A model generated the notes under the pieces. That model ran no database searches. It saw only the letters and a list, made by a program, of their open reading frames with translations, and had not been told where the DNA came from. From assembly GCA_019914995.1 (NCBI GenBank), contig CM034139.1, positions 6,426,461-6,490,460 of the forward strand: a stretch of DNA of 64,000 bases, in the 5' to 3' direction. The position numbers and the translations under genes are program-made. This DNA comes from Acanthochlamys bracteata. Taxonomy: Eukaryota > Streptophyta > Magnoliopsida > Pandanales > Velloziaceae. Below, one piece after another: positions 48,254 through 62,851 of this stretch. Within the stretch, counting starts at the first letter, position 1. Each line of letters opens with the position of its first letter.

Positions 48254-51200
48254 GTGATTTTTCTTGGTCAGTGCTTTTAGCTGAGTATCATTGTATTCTA
48301 CTACTATACTGTATTTTGGAGATTAACTACAATATCGGTTCATTTTCTAGGCGGTTAATGAGCTCTTGGCTTCTTTAGCTTTTTGAGATTGCAACAATGA
48401 TGACATGTATGTTCGTGATCAACTCCTTAAATGTACAATAGTTTCTATTTGCTAAAATCATGGATATAGTTCAACCAGAAATCATTAGATATTAATCAAC
48501 AGCCAGTTGTGTATCTGCTCAATATAAAGGTTGCCAATTACGTCAACTTATTTCTGAATGATGAAGGTCCCTTTTTTATGTAATTGTATGTGGAATGTAT
48601 GGCGTGTTAATTTCTCGTCGTCTGTATGTGTGGTGCAAGATGTCGTTGATCATTTTTGTATGTAAAACGATCTTGTGTCTGGATGTGAAGCCATACTATT
48701 TTAATTTGTTATGGTGGTTTGAAGTGTAAGGTCCTCACAATAGACAGATGATATAGAACACACCTCCTTTGGTCAGCTTATGGGGGATATATCTTAACCT
48801 TGATGATTTGGGCTTGTAAAGCACCGCATTAGGTCAATAAGTACTGCAAGTTTCTTTACATCGGTTACTGGTACAGAGAAGCAGAATTTGATTTTATCAA
48901 TAAGCTTGATGTTCTTAGAAAGACTTGTGTTAGAATAGAGTATTTTGACTTAAGAGTTGTCACTTCTTGAACTCTATTTTCCGTTTATCGCTTCTTGGAC
49001 TCTATTTCCTGTTTGTCAGAAAAGCCTATTAATGATTTTGGCGTAATTGACAACTGTGAAGTCTATTCTTTTGGCATAACAACTCCGGCTTATCATAATT
49101 TTCATGAAATGCTCATGTTTCCAACTAGCCAGTACTGTAGCACTAGGTTGTTGTGTATGAACTTGTAGTTGGACTTAAAAAGGCCTTTCCCAGCTACTCC
49201 AGGTGGAAAATGCAAGAGATAGATATTTAATTTTCAATGTGCTTGCAGTGTTGCGGAAGACGTATCCCAGTTACTATTTTATTATGATTACATAAATCAT
49301 TATTGCAGTTCCATTCCATGCAATAGCATTTTATACTATTTTAGTTTGCCTCCTGTAGTAAAATTCCTGAGTCCAATAGGTGTTTGCTTCGTTTCTCTTT
49401 TTGTGAAGTAACCACATACTACCTGATTCATAGTAAACTAGTGTTCAGGTCTGTGTTTAATGTTCTGATCTTGATGATCAGATTTTGGCCAAGAGACCTG
49501 CATCTTTCATTTTAGCCCGGTGCAAGACTTGTTTCTATTGCAGAAACTTGGGACTGCTTAGTTTAAGCAGTTCCAGATGTCCTTTTAAGTAGCAGCTTCA
49601 TGGCATGACAGCAGACAGATCAGCGTCCAACTGATTGCAGGGCGTGACTTCACATTCAGGATAGGAAGGGCAATACTATTCTGTGCATGTATCTTTAATC
49701 TGGTTTTATTTAGATGGCAGAAACTTTGAGTTGATAGGTGAAAGTCTGATATGGACTTTTTGTAGACTTGCATAATGGAGAGCTTAAGGCCTAGTAAAAA
49801 TAGTTTACTGTTTAATCATCATGCCCTTGAGCTTTTTTATTGGGATGTTGAGTTTTAAATTTTCTTTTTGGTCTCAGAAGTTGGCACTAAGGGTAAGACT
49901 CTACTGGATCAGATGGTCTCCTGGTGAGGGTTCTTAAATGGCATCTATGAAGTATCATAGTGTATTTAAATTAGTAGTAAGTTCGATGAGAACTTGTTAG
50001 AATCTAAAATATTCAACAATAGCTACCAAACGACAAGGGATGGTGGGTAAGTTACTGATCCATCTATAGATGAAAACATTATGGATAATATCTTCATGGA
50101 AGACAGATTTGGTCCAAGCATGATTACTCAATACCTATTCCTTTGATACCTTTTATTTATAAACAGCCTGATTATTGTTGTTTTCTGGTAGGGAAGCCAG
50201 CAACATGAGCTGGGCAAAGGAATCTCCAGGAAAAAGTTTTAAGGATAGTGTAGCAGAAATATCACATTTGGATCGTCTGAAGCTCGAAGAAATCTGCATG
50301 AGTTGGAGTTGGAGTTGTTATCCAGCTTTCATTTCCACAATTAAAAGTCATGCACTCTTAAATGAAGTGAATGCGCAAAGTAAAGCTTATTAATGCACGT
50401 ACCAAAAAACTTTGTCAATGACCTTATCTACCAGAATGAGTTATTGTGATAGTTTCTGGTTCGAGGTAAGTGCACTTTGTAGTTATTTGTAAGAGTTGAT
50501 TCTTCTGGGCGTACTGCATGCTAAGGTGAAATATTTGTAAAAGCAACATCTTTGTAAGTAAGCGGAGTCAGGAAACGAGCTGAGGAAGTACGTGAGGTAC
50601 AATACTGGAGTAGAATTGTGACTAAATTGTCCTATGAAAGCAATTGTAATTTGGAATTGAGCTCAAGTGAGTAGCTGTGTAATCAGTGTGAAATTGCAGC
50701 ATTTATGGACCGTTGCTTCGAAGAAGCTTCGTGTTGTGGATTGTTGCAGAGCATCAAAACAAGAGGATTGTGTCCATGAATGGGAAGGTAGCAAGGACAA
50801 CATACTGCACGGCTCCTCCGCTTTCTATATGAAAGAAGTCACTTTCTGGTAATCGTAGAATCTAGTAAAGCTTAGATAGTCTGTAACGCTTCAACTCTTG
50901 GTAGAAGACCTTCTGAAATTTGCTGAAAGTGAAGCGTAAAGCAGTGAGTAACGTTTTCGTTGTTCTTATTAGATGCATTGTACATTCTGTTACCTTCAAA
51001 GGAAACTTCCTATAATGTCGTATCTCAATTTGGGACGTTTTGGCCGAGCAATCAATTAAACAAAAATTTTGAAGCCAAATTCAAGCTGTTCTACATTGTA
51101 GCAGCACAAGGTTTTGATACAAATGCTACTATATACTCTCTTGAAGGTTCAACATATACGAGTTTCATACCGTAGTGGTTTTATGTTATTTGTATGTGTC

Positions 51201-52054
51201 TGAATTATTTTAAAAAAAAGTTCTGCAAATACAGCTCCCTGAAAATCTTGTTAGCAAAAATAGGCCTATATACAAACAATGTCTCTTATAATCATTTTTT
51301 TAAATAACTTAGGCTAAAATAATATGTTCCCCTGAAGTTTCACAAGTTATCTAAAAAGAACCTCTCACAAAACGCATCATATTTGCTCTGTAATGATTTA
51401 TTTATAGATACATCTTATATGAGCACACTTACATGATGAAAGACATAATCAGTATAAATAAATAAGACAGGGAAAACTGTTACTTTCATAGTAAGTGGTC
51501 GCAAATTGCGAATTATATTACGAGGACATTATTATGCTAATAAACGTATTAGGAGTCCGTATTTATCAAACCAGTGGGCATCTTACGGGCGCCCGGCGAG
51601 GTTCGAGAAAGCTGCGCGTACGTCCTCGTCTCATACCAGCTCAAAAGCTACAAACAAAAAGTTTGGACTGTAGCCGGCCCACATGCTTATTTAGGGCCTC
51701 CACCAACTTGTTGGCCTACTTATAGGTAATGTTGACCTCGCCCTTTACTCATTCTACCCCTCATTTTGCCTCAAATTACAGTCCACGCAGCACGCAGCCT
51801 TCTCAAAAAATTATTTTCACCTTACCGGATAAATATAACAGTCATCGGAATGGGGACATTGATCTCACTAGAATTGATAAAGAAAATTTTAATTAATTTA
51901 TATCAAGGTTATTTTGGAAATTTCGTATGTTCCGCGCCTTATTATAATGGCCAACATCTCCGTGACCGTGAGCTAGCTTTCCCGTTCATTCCCTTCCCGG
52001 TAAACAAACCCACAACTGTCGCTACTTCTTCTTCTTCTTCTTCACTATTTGAAA
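48254..52054. other. Long spacer between the acidic protein and the TauE gene
   Basis: About 3.8 kb with no gene I can support. A short frame at 50206-50392 after a TTCTGGTAG acceptor-like site (starts MSWAKESPGKSF) could be a downstream exon or chance. Positions 52025-52045 are a CTT repeat in the TauE gene leader. Confidence 0.35.
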
Positions 52055-55000
52055 ATGTCAGCTAAAGAAAAACTAATGAAGTGCAATAGAAGCATGCGTT
52101 GGTTAATGGGACCCGCAACAACTGTTGCAGCCGTTGCTGGTATCAGCTTTGTTTTGGGGTCTGCCGTTGTTACTGCTGAGCGTGGCATCAATCTCGAAGC
52201 GGATGAGATTAGTTTAACACCGTTGGATCATATTCAACATTTCGTGAATATTCTCTGGCAGCCTAACGAGGGTTCTTACCAGCACGTCTGGCCGGTAAAC
52301 ATGTTTCTGTTGCTAAAATTCTCCCTGTATGATTGCTGTTGATCTTTGTTAAATTTTTTGCTTTGGTTTGTTTGTTTGCTTAAAAGCCGATAAAATTTGG
52401 GTGGGAAATTGTGGTGGGATCAGTGATTGGATTCTTCGGTGCGGCGTTCGGGAGCGTTGGAGGTGTTGGTGGTGGCGGAATTTTCGTGCCAATGCTTACT
52501 TTGATCATTGGGTTTGATCCCAAATCTTCTACAGCTATTTCCAAATGTAAGAAGATTCTCGGTCTCTTGCTGTCTTCTGAAAATATTTCAAAATGAATAT
52601 GAACTTCTTTTAAGGAGAAGGATTGATGAGCAATAAATAGTTTTTTTTATTGTTGCGGTGCTAGATTAGTTGAATTCTTTCTGCAAGAAGGTTTCTTAAT
52701 TTCTTTTATGCGAGACCCTGAGGTTGAGTTGTCGTTAACTGTACTGATGAGGGTGAGCAGATAATATTTTTGTTTTGTTTGTACAGAATTTTGATTTTGT
52801 TCACTGAAAGATAACCGTGGACGTCTATATGAAGCAAGTCTTGCCATATTAGTTTGGCTGGTTCTAGGAATCCTTGTTAATGTGGAAATCAGTGGAAATT
52901 CATGTAGTTTCTTTTCTGGTAGATTTTTCTCATTATTACTTTCCCATTATTTGTTATTGCCACAGTTGTGTGACAGCCTTGTATGGTCTTGGAGAATTCT
53001 TGGTTATGACATCAAAGAAGGCATATTGATGATATAAACTCCAAAATGGATATTTGTCCAAAAAATGTTATACTGACTTAAGGAAGGACATCCATCTCAA
53101 TGCCTTTGGAATTTGTTTTTTGGGTTATGCCTTTTGTATGAGACGGACCAGGATTCTTGAAGGCCTTCCATCTTTCTATAATTATGTGTAGATGTCCTTC
53201 TATGCTGCATCTCAATGTGTCTGGAAGTTAGCATACTAAAGTTTGACTTTCCTAAGTTGTTGAAATCTTGTTCAATTGGTTAGGTATGATAATGGGAGCT
53301 GCAGGATCTACTGTATACTGCAATCTTAAGTTGAGGCATCCAACTCTTGACATGCCCATCATTGACTACGACTTGGCCTTGCTTGTTCAGCCAGGTCTTA
53401 TGCTTGGTATCAGTATTGGAGTTGCCTTCAATGTGGTTTTTGCTGATTGGATGGTCACAGTTCTCCTAATCATCCTCTTCCTAAGTAAGCACTAAGTTCC
53501 ATTATAATCACACATCAAGAAGCGCCTTTCTAGATTTTGTCTTATGGAATGTTGCTCTTTGCAGCTACCTCAACCAAAGCCTTTATGAGGGGCGTTGCAG
53601 CATGGAAGAAAGAGACTATTGCTAAAGAGGTATTAAATCTTTTCTTTTCATGCAGTCTTTGGCCTTGTGTCTTATATGAGTATGTGTCATCAGTTAATAT
53701 TTTTCTTCCGTAATAATTTCAGGAGGCTAAGAGACGTTTGGCATCTAATGGTTAGTATTTGTCCCCTTTAGGGAGACATTCTTATGTAAAATTTTGAAGT
53801 GATCAAGTGCTCTTTTAAATAAAATTTTCTCTTGGATTAATTTAGGAGTAGGAAGTGAAGAAGCTGAATATAGACTTCTTCCTTCTGGTCCAACAATTGG
53901 TGCCAATATGGAGGTCAAAAGTACTAAAGAGGAAGAGGTAATCTAGGTGAACATAGCTATTTTTTTCCCCTTTCTTCTTGCAAAAATAGTTTTGTCAACT
54001 CATCTTGACCATTTCATATTCTCATAGAAACCTTTATGGCATGCACATAGATGAATGTGAAGGCAAAAATAGTAACAGTTAGCAAAATCTATCACCCTTA
54101 CCTAAGTAGTCCCATTCTGGATTATGCTGGTTTTTCTGCTTTTAGCTGCAAATTCTTCACAATAGAGCATACACCGCATCTACAATCTGAGAGTTGACGG
54201 AAAGCAGATTATTCATTAGTCAGCCTTAGTCATCATGTTCTTTGCGCTCTCTTTTCTAGCATTACCCTTTGCATTGATGAAAATAGTTTTTCTACAACTC
54301 TTCAGGCCTCAATTATCCGTAATGTGTATTGGAAGGAGCTTGGGCTTCTGGTCTTTGTCTGGCTAGCTTTCCTTGCACTGCAAATTGCCAAGGTAGTTCA
54401 CCTTTCAGAAGCCAAATTTATTTTCTGACTGCTCCAGATTTGTTTTGTGAGAAAAGACTGCTCCAGATTTATTGATGTGTAAGGACCATATCATTTGCAG
54501 AATTATACCTCAGCTTGTTCAATATGGTACTGGACTTTGAATTTGCTCCAGGTTATTCATCTTGCTCTGCTTTTGTTGATAGTTCTCCAGGGTTTTCATC
54601 TTAGCATAGTTAAATTATGTTATCTGATATTGCAGATCCCAGTCTCTGTAGGAGTAACTCTGTATGAAGCAATTAGCTTGTTTAAAGGAAAGAGAGTTGT
54701 AGCATCCAAAGGCGATAACGTGCCGGTTTGGAAAGTTCATCAACTGATTCTTTACTGCTCATGTGGTGTTATTGCTGGTATGGTTGGAGGGCTTCTTGGT
54801 CTAGGGGGAGGGTTTATTTTGGGTCCTCTATTTTTGGAACTTGGCATTCCTCCTCAGGTATCTACATGCTTCATTCATTCTGTAGCAGAATATGTGCAAC
54901 TCTGATATTTTAGTAACTTGACTGGAGATAAAAGTATATCTCTATGTAATGCCTGATGACCACTTGTTGATTCGATGCAGGTGTGTAGTGCTACAGCAAC

Positions 55001-55555
55001 CTTCGCAATGATGTTCTCGTCATCTATGTCTGTTGTAGAATATTACCTTCTGGACCGCTTCCCTGTTCCCTATGGTAAGGAAAATTCATTCATCTGTGGA
55101 TCTTTTTATCAAATATAATTAAGATTGTGAATTTTCTTCCTGCAAAAAAGTGTGGTCATGAGACTTTAAGAGCTGAAAGCGAGTTATTTTATCTAACATA
55201 ATAGGACAGGACAGCTTACCTTAGTATTGGCTTTTGCAGCCCTGCACTTCTTTGCTGTTGCAACTGTTGCTGCTTTTATCGGGCAGAATGTGGTGAGAAA
55301 GGTGATCATACTGATGGGGAGGGCATCTCTAATCATTTTCATTCTGGCTTCTATGATCTTTGTTAGTGCTATCTCATTAGGTGGGTCTTTGATGAACCAT
55401 TTAAGGCTTTTGTTTCCCCTTCCGTTTTACAGGCTATACGTCTCCGACTGTGCTATTTGTTAAATTCCGCAGGTGGTGTTGGTATTTCAAATATGATAAA
55501 GAAGATCGAGAATCATGAGTACATGGGTTTCGAGAACCTTTGTGCATATGGTTAA
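52055..55555 (+). CDS. TauE/SafE-family membrane transporter
   Basis: Twelve exons: 52055-52294, 52387-52546, 53284-53484, 53565-53629, 53724-53751, 53846-53937, 54306-54392, 54501-54551, 54636-54857, 54981-55074, 55240-55380, 55473-55555, in frame for 487 residues. The N-terminus has a hydrophobic segment ([16 protein letters not shown]). Two family signature loops follow in the first and second halves: [20 protein letters not shown] and [21 protein letters not shown] hydrophilic loop (about residues 220-280, [17 protein letters not shown]) separates the halves. Bacterial members export sulfite or other organosulfonates. Plant members, such as Arabidopsis At2g25737, are annotated by similarity and their substrate is not known to me. 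Confidence 0.93.
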
Positions 55556-57006
55556 ACCCAGCGACAGACAATTTGACTGATGTCCTATTATCTAAACAGT
55601 GTATATGTAGATGTCGTGTCCTGTCTTTGCAAATCTTGTTTGTAGTTAATATTTCTTTTGCTGTAACCAGAGGACTTTGTAAGAGCTGCCAAGCACTGAA
55701 TCATTGATCTGATCTAGTGAATCCTAATCTCTTCTTTCCTCTCTCTTCAAGAGAAAGAGAATGTAAACGAAAACACTAGCCAATAAAGTTTCGAAGTCTA
55801 ATGTTGGATCCATCATATCTGTTAACAGCTAAGAAAATGTGACTATGGAACTGTCTTCCTATATGCCAGTGAATTCTTGCTCAATCTAGAGCATGTGTTT
55901 CTGATCTACCATTACTTATACGAGTTAAACACATTTGGGACCTAACTGTAAAGGCTTCTAATAACTTGATAATCACCGCACAGTTCAAATAGAAAGCTGA
56001 AACTACTTTCAACTTTCCAAACTCATCTTTACAAGAACAAAATGGAATGATAAGATGGATCGAGGATAAGATGATCATTTTGGGATAGCCTGTGAAAAGG
56101 TGTTTTTACTTTTTAGTAGAAAATAATTTTTTTAAATTTTGTAGAAAACGAATTTTTATTGTATTTTGCTTTAAAAAAATTGTAAAAGTACTAATATTTC
56201 TTATAAAATGAGAAATTAAAAATAAAATAAAATAATGAGCTAAAACTTAGAGTGACCTCTAGATTATTGTAAAGACAACATTTGTTAAGTGAGTTAAGAA
56301 GCTATGTAGTTTAGAAAACTTGGAAATCGCCCAACTTATAGCTTTTGTGATTTTAGGCATTCTAAGATCTCTTTTTTTCCCCATTTTTTATTGAACAAAA
56401 TGTATTTAACTAAATTACCGGCGAAATATTTACCAATAATAAAGAATTTAACAAACCTATATTAACATCAGCCATAAATCACAAGTATATAATCCTCAAA
56501 AAACAATGGACAAGCAGTAGAGTTTCTTTTAAGTATTACATAAAACATGTAGAAAAATAGAAAAACACAAAAACTGTAGAAATTAGAAAGTTTAGTTCAT
56601 TTCATCAGATAGGAGCGAAAGACAAATTTTATAATCACGATATCAATTAGATATCTCATGTGAACTATGCATCCAGTCATCACGCGACCTACTAACAATC
56701 TTCAAGATCACCAGTAAAGTTAACAAGTAACCAAACATAAACCAATTCCTAAAACAAAATAAAAAACCAGGAGAAACGGAGATTGAATTAAGAAAATATT
56801 TGAAAGGCCTCATAGAGAAGATTAGACTTCTTCCGCATGAATAATCTCAGACATATGCTTGTCAATTTCTATTACTTAATCATCGGCCCAATCATTTAAC
56901 AATCAAATCAACCACTAAAACAGAAACAAAAATCTATCCGAACAAAAACAGAAAGATCAGTAAACCAAAGAATCACCAAAAATAGATCATTTTCAGAGTG
57001 GAAAAT
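55556..57006. other. TauE 3' region and spacer
   Basis: The first 250 bases are the likely TauE 3' UTR. The rest is A/T-rich. On the minus strand it may be the 3' part of the snoRNA precursor. Weak CTGA and GATGAT words occur near 56830-56940 but no second canonical C/D pair. Confidence 0.35.
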
Positions 57007-57103
57007 CGGACTCAGATAATGGGTGGTGATATATAGAATGGTCGGCAAGGCGAAACTTCGCCATTACGACGAACGAGACCTTTATTTGAATCATCACCGT
57101 CCG
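57007..57103 (-). ncRNA. Box C/D snoRNA, U30-like, guiding 18S rRNA methylation
   Basis: Read on the minus strand: a 5-bp terminal stem (CGGAC at 57099-57103 with GTCCG at 57007-57011), box C GTGATGA (57091-57097) and box D CTGA (57012-57015), total 97 nt. The 13-nt guide AGGTCTCGTTCGT (57069-57081) lies just upstream of a weak D' box (CGTA). It is fully complementary to the 18S rRNA segment ACGAACGAGACCT, which I know from memory. By the D+5 rule the second A of CGAA would be methylated, the same A that vertebrate U30 (SNORD30) targets. The guide before box D (CACCACCCATTAT) has no target I recognise. Telo-box and site II motifs lie 200-330 bases upstream on the same strand. Confidence 0.8.
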
Positions 57104-57305
57104 CTAGCCCCAATAAATCTAACAATCAAAATCAGAAACAAAACATCAACAACTACGAAAAAATCGCAGATCATCGACAACAAGAAACAGAAAGAGCGTA
57201 ACGGAGAAGAGAATGAAAAAGGAGTTTGCTTAATTGCCGTCTGCTAATGAATCTGCCGCAAGCGACTGCTTGTAGTTATAGAGATCTGTGAAGGGCTGAG
57301 CTGGC

Positions 57306-57431
57306 TTAGGGTTTTCCTGAAGTTGAATCTGCAGCGTTCATTTATTTACAGATTCAAAGGGAGTAGTTTTGGGCTTAACTGAATGTCCAGATCTGTGTTA
57401 ACAGTAACACAGTATATTGGATCGAGGCCCA
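57306..57431 (-). promoter_or_regulatory. Telo-box and site II promoter of the snoRNA transcript
   Basis: On the minus strand, TGGGCC lies at 57426-57431 and the telo-box AAACCCTAA at 57306-57314; a TGGGCT lies at 57370-57375 on the plus strand. This combination is known from plant snoRNA and ribosomal-protein promoters and fits transcription toward the snoRNA. Confidence 0.6.
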
Positions 57432-57782
57432 TTTACAACCCCAAAATTTAATGTTACTTGCTCATGGCCGCGTTCTGTAGGTGAATTTCAACTACGCAGT
57501 TCTTTTTTAAAGTTTTTTGGTTTTCTTTACTTAATTCAACGAAAAAAATTTGAAATAATGAATTTGCAAGAAAATAATATGCAACAATGGAAATGGAAAT
57601 GGAAATTTGAAAACGCTTGAACAGACATTTACAGATAGAAAAAACCAGAAAAAAACGATGTAAGATCTACATTCTTTTAACAAGGTGCAATAGTAACGAA
57701 CTATTCGAAATAGATGCCCCTAAAACTGAAGCGACTATGTTCAAGGGACAGTAATATAAGCATTTGTAGCCAAAACATGTTC
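57432..57782. other. Spacer and 3' end of the COV-like gene
   Basis: The right half is the probable 3' UTR of the minus-strand COV-like gene. It contains a short GGAAAT repeat (57587-57606). No gene was seen. Confidence 0.4.
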
Positions 57783-60700
57783 CTAGCTTCTTCTCCCCCT
57801 GGTGCCTTCAACTTGTATGGAATGCGAATCCAGTACAGAAAGAACCTGGGGCATAGACATGCCCACAGAAACAACAATTTCTGCAGTAACAACAATTATG
57901 CAATAGTTTTCAGATTAATGTCTTGAATACTAGAGATGGAAAAAGAAAAGTAATAACAAAGAATCTTACCTATTCCTTCTCGGACAGATATGTTTGGTCT
58001 AATGACATCCTTTGAATTGACCAAAACTATGTCCCCCAAATAAAGATGGTTTGTTGGTACATATACACAGCATAGCTCCTCTTCACCAGTATAAGACTGA
58101 AAAAAATTTAAAGAACGGATAACAGCCTCACCAGTATGTCCTGTCTGCAAGGAATTATCAACATACAAATTTTTAGCATTCATACTTTTATGCCACTGAC
58201 CTGTAGCATAACGGTTGAAGTTATGAACGCAAATGCATATTCACCATGTCTGGGATGCCTTATGATAGCAACTTCCTTAAAAGCTTCTGTGTTCTGGCCT
58301 GAGAATGATAACAGGAAAAAGAACCATTTTTTGACGAACTTGGAATACCAAAATCATCAATCATCAAGAAAATATAACTCACCAGGAGATATGGCCGCAC
58401 TTATTTGCTTAGATGCATTGTAAATATGACGAACAAGTGGCATCTGCTTGATGAACCACTCGCCAAGGCCGAGAACAGAAGCCCCCAACCATGATGACAT
58501 TAACACCCCCACCAAAAAGAGAAATGATATAGAAGTTATAAACCCAAGTCCTGTAAAATCTGTTTTCAGTTCTCTATCAACTTAGAAGAATCAGATAAAA
58601 GAAAAACTAAAAGAGAACTTTAAGCATTCAATTCTTTATCATGTTTGCTTACATAACCAAAAGCACTGAATCAATTTTCTATAATGGCTATGATAGAGTT
58701 GAGTATTCAAGAGAATTCAGTAAAAACTCAAAATGGAGAGATGATTAATCTACATGTACTAGTCTATGATAAACAATGGACAGATCACATATATAAAAAG
58801 AAATCACAGGCAGAGTTGTCGAAATACTGTACTGCAAACTTCCTAAAACCAGAACAGAACTATATCTGGATAAAATTCTTCAAAGGTCAATAATATGACA
58901 TGACTATAAAAATTGACAGATTATAATAGCTGTTTTAAAGAATATGAATTATGTTCAAATAAATAAAAAAAAAAAAATGTGCTATTGAGACTACAAAACA
59001 TGTACAAAAAGCATTTTACGTCATAGGAAAGGTAAGTCGGTGAAAGGAGTTTATACCAAACACATTTATTCCAAGCTGCACGTAGATAGGGGAAAAGAAC
59101 CCATCAACAAAATGAATGAACCACCAGGTGATGTAAAATGTTATAGCTATTGGAAAAAGGATGACACTGCAAATATGAGATGAGATTAAAAACCAATGCA
59201 AACACAACAACATTTGAATTATAATTATTGACAATTCTACAGTGATAATATTGTCATCCTCATAGTAGGATATATTAGGGAGTGCCTGAAAATATATTAT
59301 AAACACAACTAAACTTGCATGAGGCACAATCTAAATAACTAAAAACTAGCACTTGCTTTCAATTATCAAAACAAATGGTCACCCTACTATAGTACATAGA
59401 TATACTATAAATTCTCAGTATAAGCACCTGGGGATCTCTTGATTTCTTTTGTTATTAGCACTATTCTCAATGAGCATGCAAATAGCAAGAGTTCTAACAT
59501 CAGCATGTACACAACAGTGATGACTGAAATTATACTCGAAGACTCTTTTCATCCCTATTTAGAATATAAAGGTCCACAACAATCTAGAAACATGGCATAA
59601 ACTTCTAACTTAAAAGGTCATCTCTAGGTTAAAATTTTATGATATTGACCAAAGCCAAGAAAAAGCAAGAGAAGGTGAAGTTCATTTCAAATTTAGAGAT
59701 GAAATTAGACTATGCGTATCGACATTGTAAAAGAGGAGCAAGCATATCATTTGTTATGCTAAATCAACATAAATACAACAGGCAGGAAGCTAACCATCCT
59801 GTTATGAATTTTTTGGAGGCCCAACTACGTACGACCATGTGAAATGTCTGCACATGAACAAGGTAATTTAATTATCAGAAATTACAAACTTCATTACAAC
59901 GAGCTCGACATTAATTGAATCTAATGCACAAGTGATATTTCACCCCCAGTTTTGCCAAGTTAAAATAAGCAAACGAAATATCACCAGGAAGTTCGCTGGC
60001 AGCCTTGATCATAGTTGAAATGAATGAATATGACTAAAGATGCAGGAGTTCATAAATGTATGACATACATTCTATAAGTAGGAAGAGAACAACTAGTCAA
60101 TTCACTGTTAGTAAAGAATACAATTGACAATGCGTTCAGGGTAGCTCTAATGGCAAGTTAGTTAGTGATTCCCGTCCTAGTGCCTATTTGTCAGTATCCC
60201 ATCTAGTAAGGACACATCAGAAGTCAGAAATGCCTTGCTGGATGCAGTGAACCACTATCAGATGCCAAGATCTGATTGGTTTTTAGTAGCTGGTAAGCAT
60301 GTGAAAGGCATAGTAACTCCACAGACAAAGATAGAAAAACTAAAATACGCGCTAGTGCATGAAGATCATATAACTATACTCCCTAATTCCTTCTTGAATA
60401 CCTATAAGCTGTAGTCGTATATGACAAAAATAAATGTGAATAACAAGGAGCTAATGAATGAAGATTTGAGGAACCCTGATAACAGCCAATAGGACAAAAG
60501 AAAAAAAAAGTATACGAGCTGAATGTATACAAACAAGCTGAAGCTCTCAGCAAAGAGATATACTCAGAAACCATTTCGCACCAATACACTCGTCAATAAA
60601 GTTAAAACAGAATCCAGAAACGATTAAACTAACCATACTCCTAACCATAGCATTAACATTAAGCATGGGAGTAGGTAAAAGACATACCGGGAAACAACTA

Positions 60701-61112
60701 TATAGAAGCCTATCTTACGAATTGCCAACAGCTGAACTTCGTACAAGCCTAATTCACAGCAGAGCCTATCAATTACTCAAACTAGTTAATGCACAAGCTT
60801 AACTTACCAAATTCTTGACCAAAGCTATTAAAACCTCATGAAATCTAACTTAAAAAAGGAAACAACTTGCAATCAGAATGAAACGGAAATCCAACTGGAT
60901 TCAACCTTAATTGAATTGAAACAAGAAACTTCACTAACCTCTCGACTGGACTGATGAAGCTGGTGAGAGGCGGTGGAGGCGGAGGAGGAAGAAGAAGAAG
61001 AAGAAGAAGAAGCAGTAGAAGGCTTGGAATCAGAGTTATCTTTCCGAACTGGAATCAATAGCTCTCGATCTCTTCCTATCTGGCTAGGCGATTTCTCTTC
61101 GCCGCCCATCAT
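57783..61112 (-). CDS. COV/DUF502 membrane protein (LIKE-COV type)
   Basis: Seven exons: 60939-61112, 59795-59847, 59057-59166, 58383-58550, 58201-58298, 57970-58096, 57783-57880, in frame for 275 residues. A Ser-rich N-terminus (RDRELLIPVRKD, then a serine run) precedes SWASKKFITGC and the first membrane segment VILFPIAITFYITWWFIHFV. Next come DGFFSPIYVQLGINVFGLGF and a second segment FLFLVGVLMSSWLG. The soluble DUF502 domain follows (FIKQMPLVRHIYNASKQISA, AIIRHPRHGEYAFAFITSTV, EELCCVYVPTNHLYLGDI, REGIEIVVS). Arabidopsis COV1 restrains vascular tissue formation in the stem; LCV proteins act with it in Golgi-linked trafficking. The 53-nt exon 2 is easy to miss. The first of two adjacent ATGs was chosen. 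Confidence 0.93.
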
Positions 61113-62130
<1,018 letters not shown>

Positions 62131-62851
62131 TCTCTTGAAGGACCTGCAACCAAAATCATTCTGCAAGTAAAAGTCGGACTTCATAGTGGAGCCAATTACC
62201 ATAGAAGAGTGGGAGGGACTTCAGAGTGGTGCAAGCAGGCACGGTCGAATCAGAGTACTGCAAGGAAGCCGGAAAAAGCATCGTTTGGATAGCAATCTGT
62301 ACAAGCTTATGACTCATTATGTTTTGAAGAATCCTCGAGCAGCATATCTCAATACTAGAGATCTAGATTTTGGGTATGAATGAAAGAAAATTAACAAGTT
62401 ACCAGAAGCAAAATTTTGGGAAGAAAGTACTTTAAGAATACTCTATTGCGAAACAAGAGTTTGATCTAGAGAATTTCTTCAGAAAAGCGCAGAGCATACC
62501 ACCATTAACTCCAAACAAAAAGGAAAAACCAATAAAGAAATCATGAGAACTGTTAGAATAAATCTGTAGTTTAATTTGCGCTTCTCATCTGTAAACTGTT
62601 TTGTGTTAAGCTAGAGTATAGACTTATGGGTTTCATCTTCATCTATAAATGCAATTTAGTTGGTAAGTGGGTGAAGCAATGTTGTTCCTTCGGATTAAAC
62701 ATCCTAGACTTTCTTATTCTTCCCTTAACGGAAAATGTTTCTAGCATCTCTACCTCCTATCTGGATATTTTTCTTCAAATAAAAATCAACTAAAAGGATA
62801 AAAGTTTAAGTTGATAGAGATACTTTTTAACTTTGAACATTTGCCTAAAGA
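62131..62851. other. Spacer between two BBE-like relics
   Basis: No further recognisable exon. It lies between two head-to-head relics and may include decayed 5' parts of the minus-strand copy. Confidence 0.35.

Noticed and set aside
50175..50393. A short ORF after an acceptor-like TTCTGGTAG
   Set aside because: It could be a downstream exon, but no partner exon or known family was found.
56830..56940. A possible second C/D snoRNA (GATGAT and CTGA words)
   Set aside because: Box C is not canonical, no terminal stem forms and no rRNA match was recognised.
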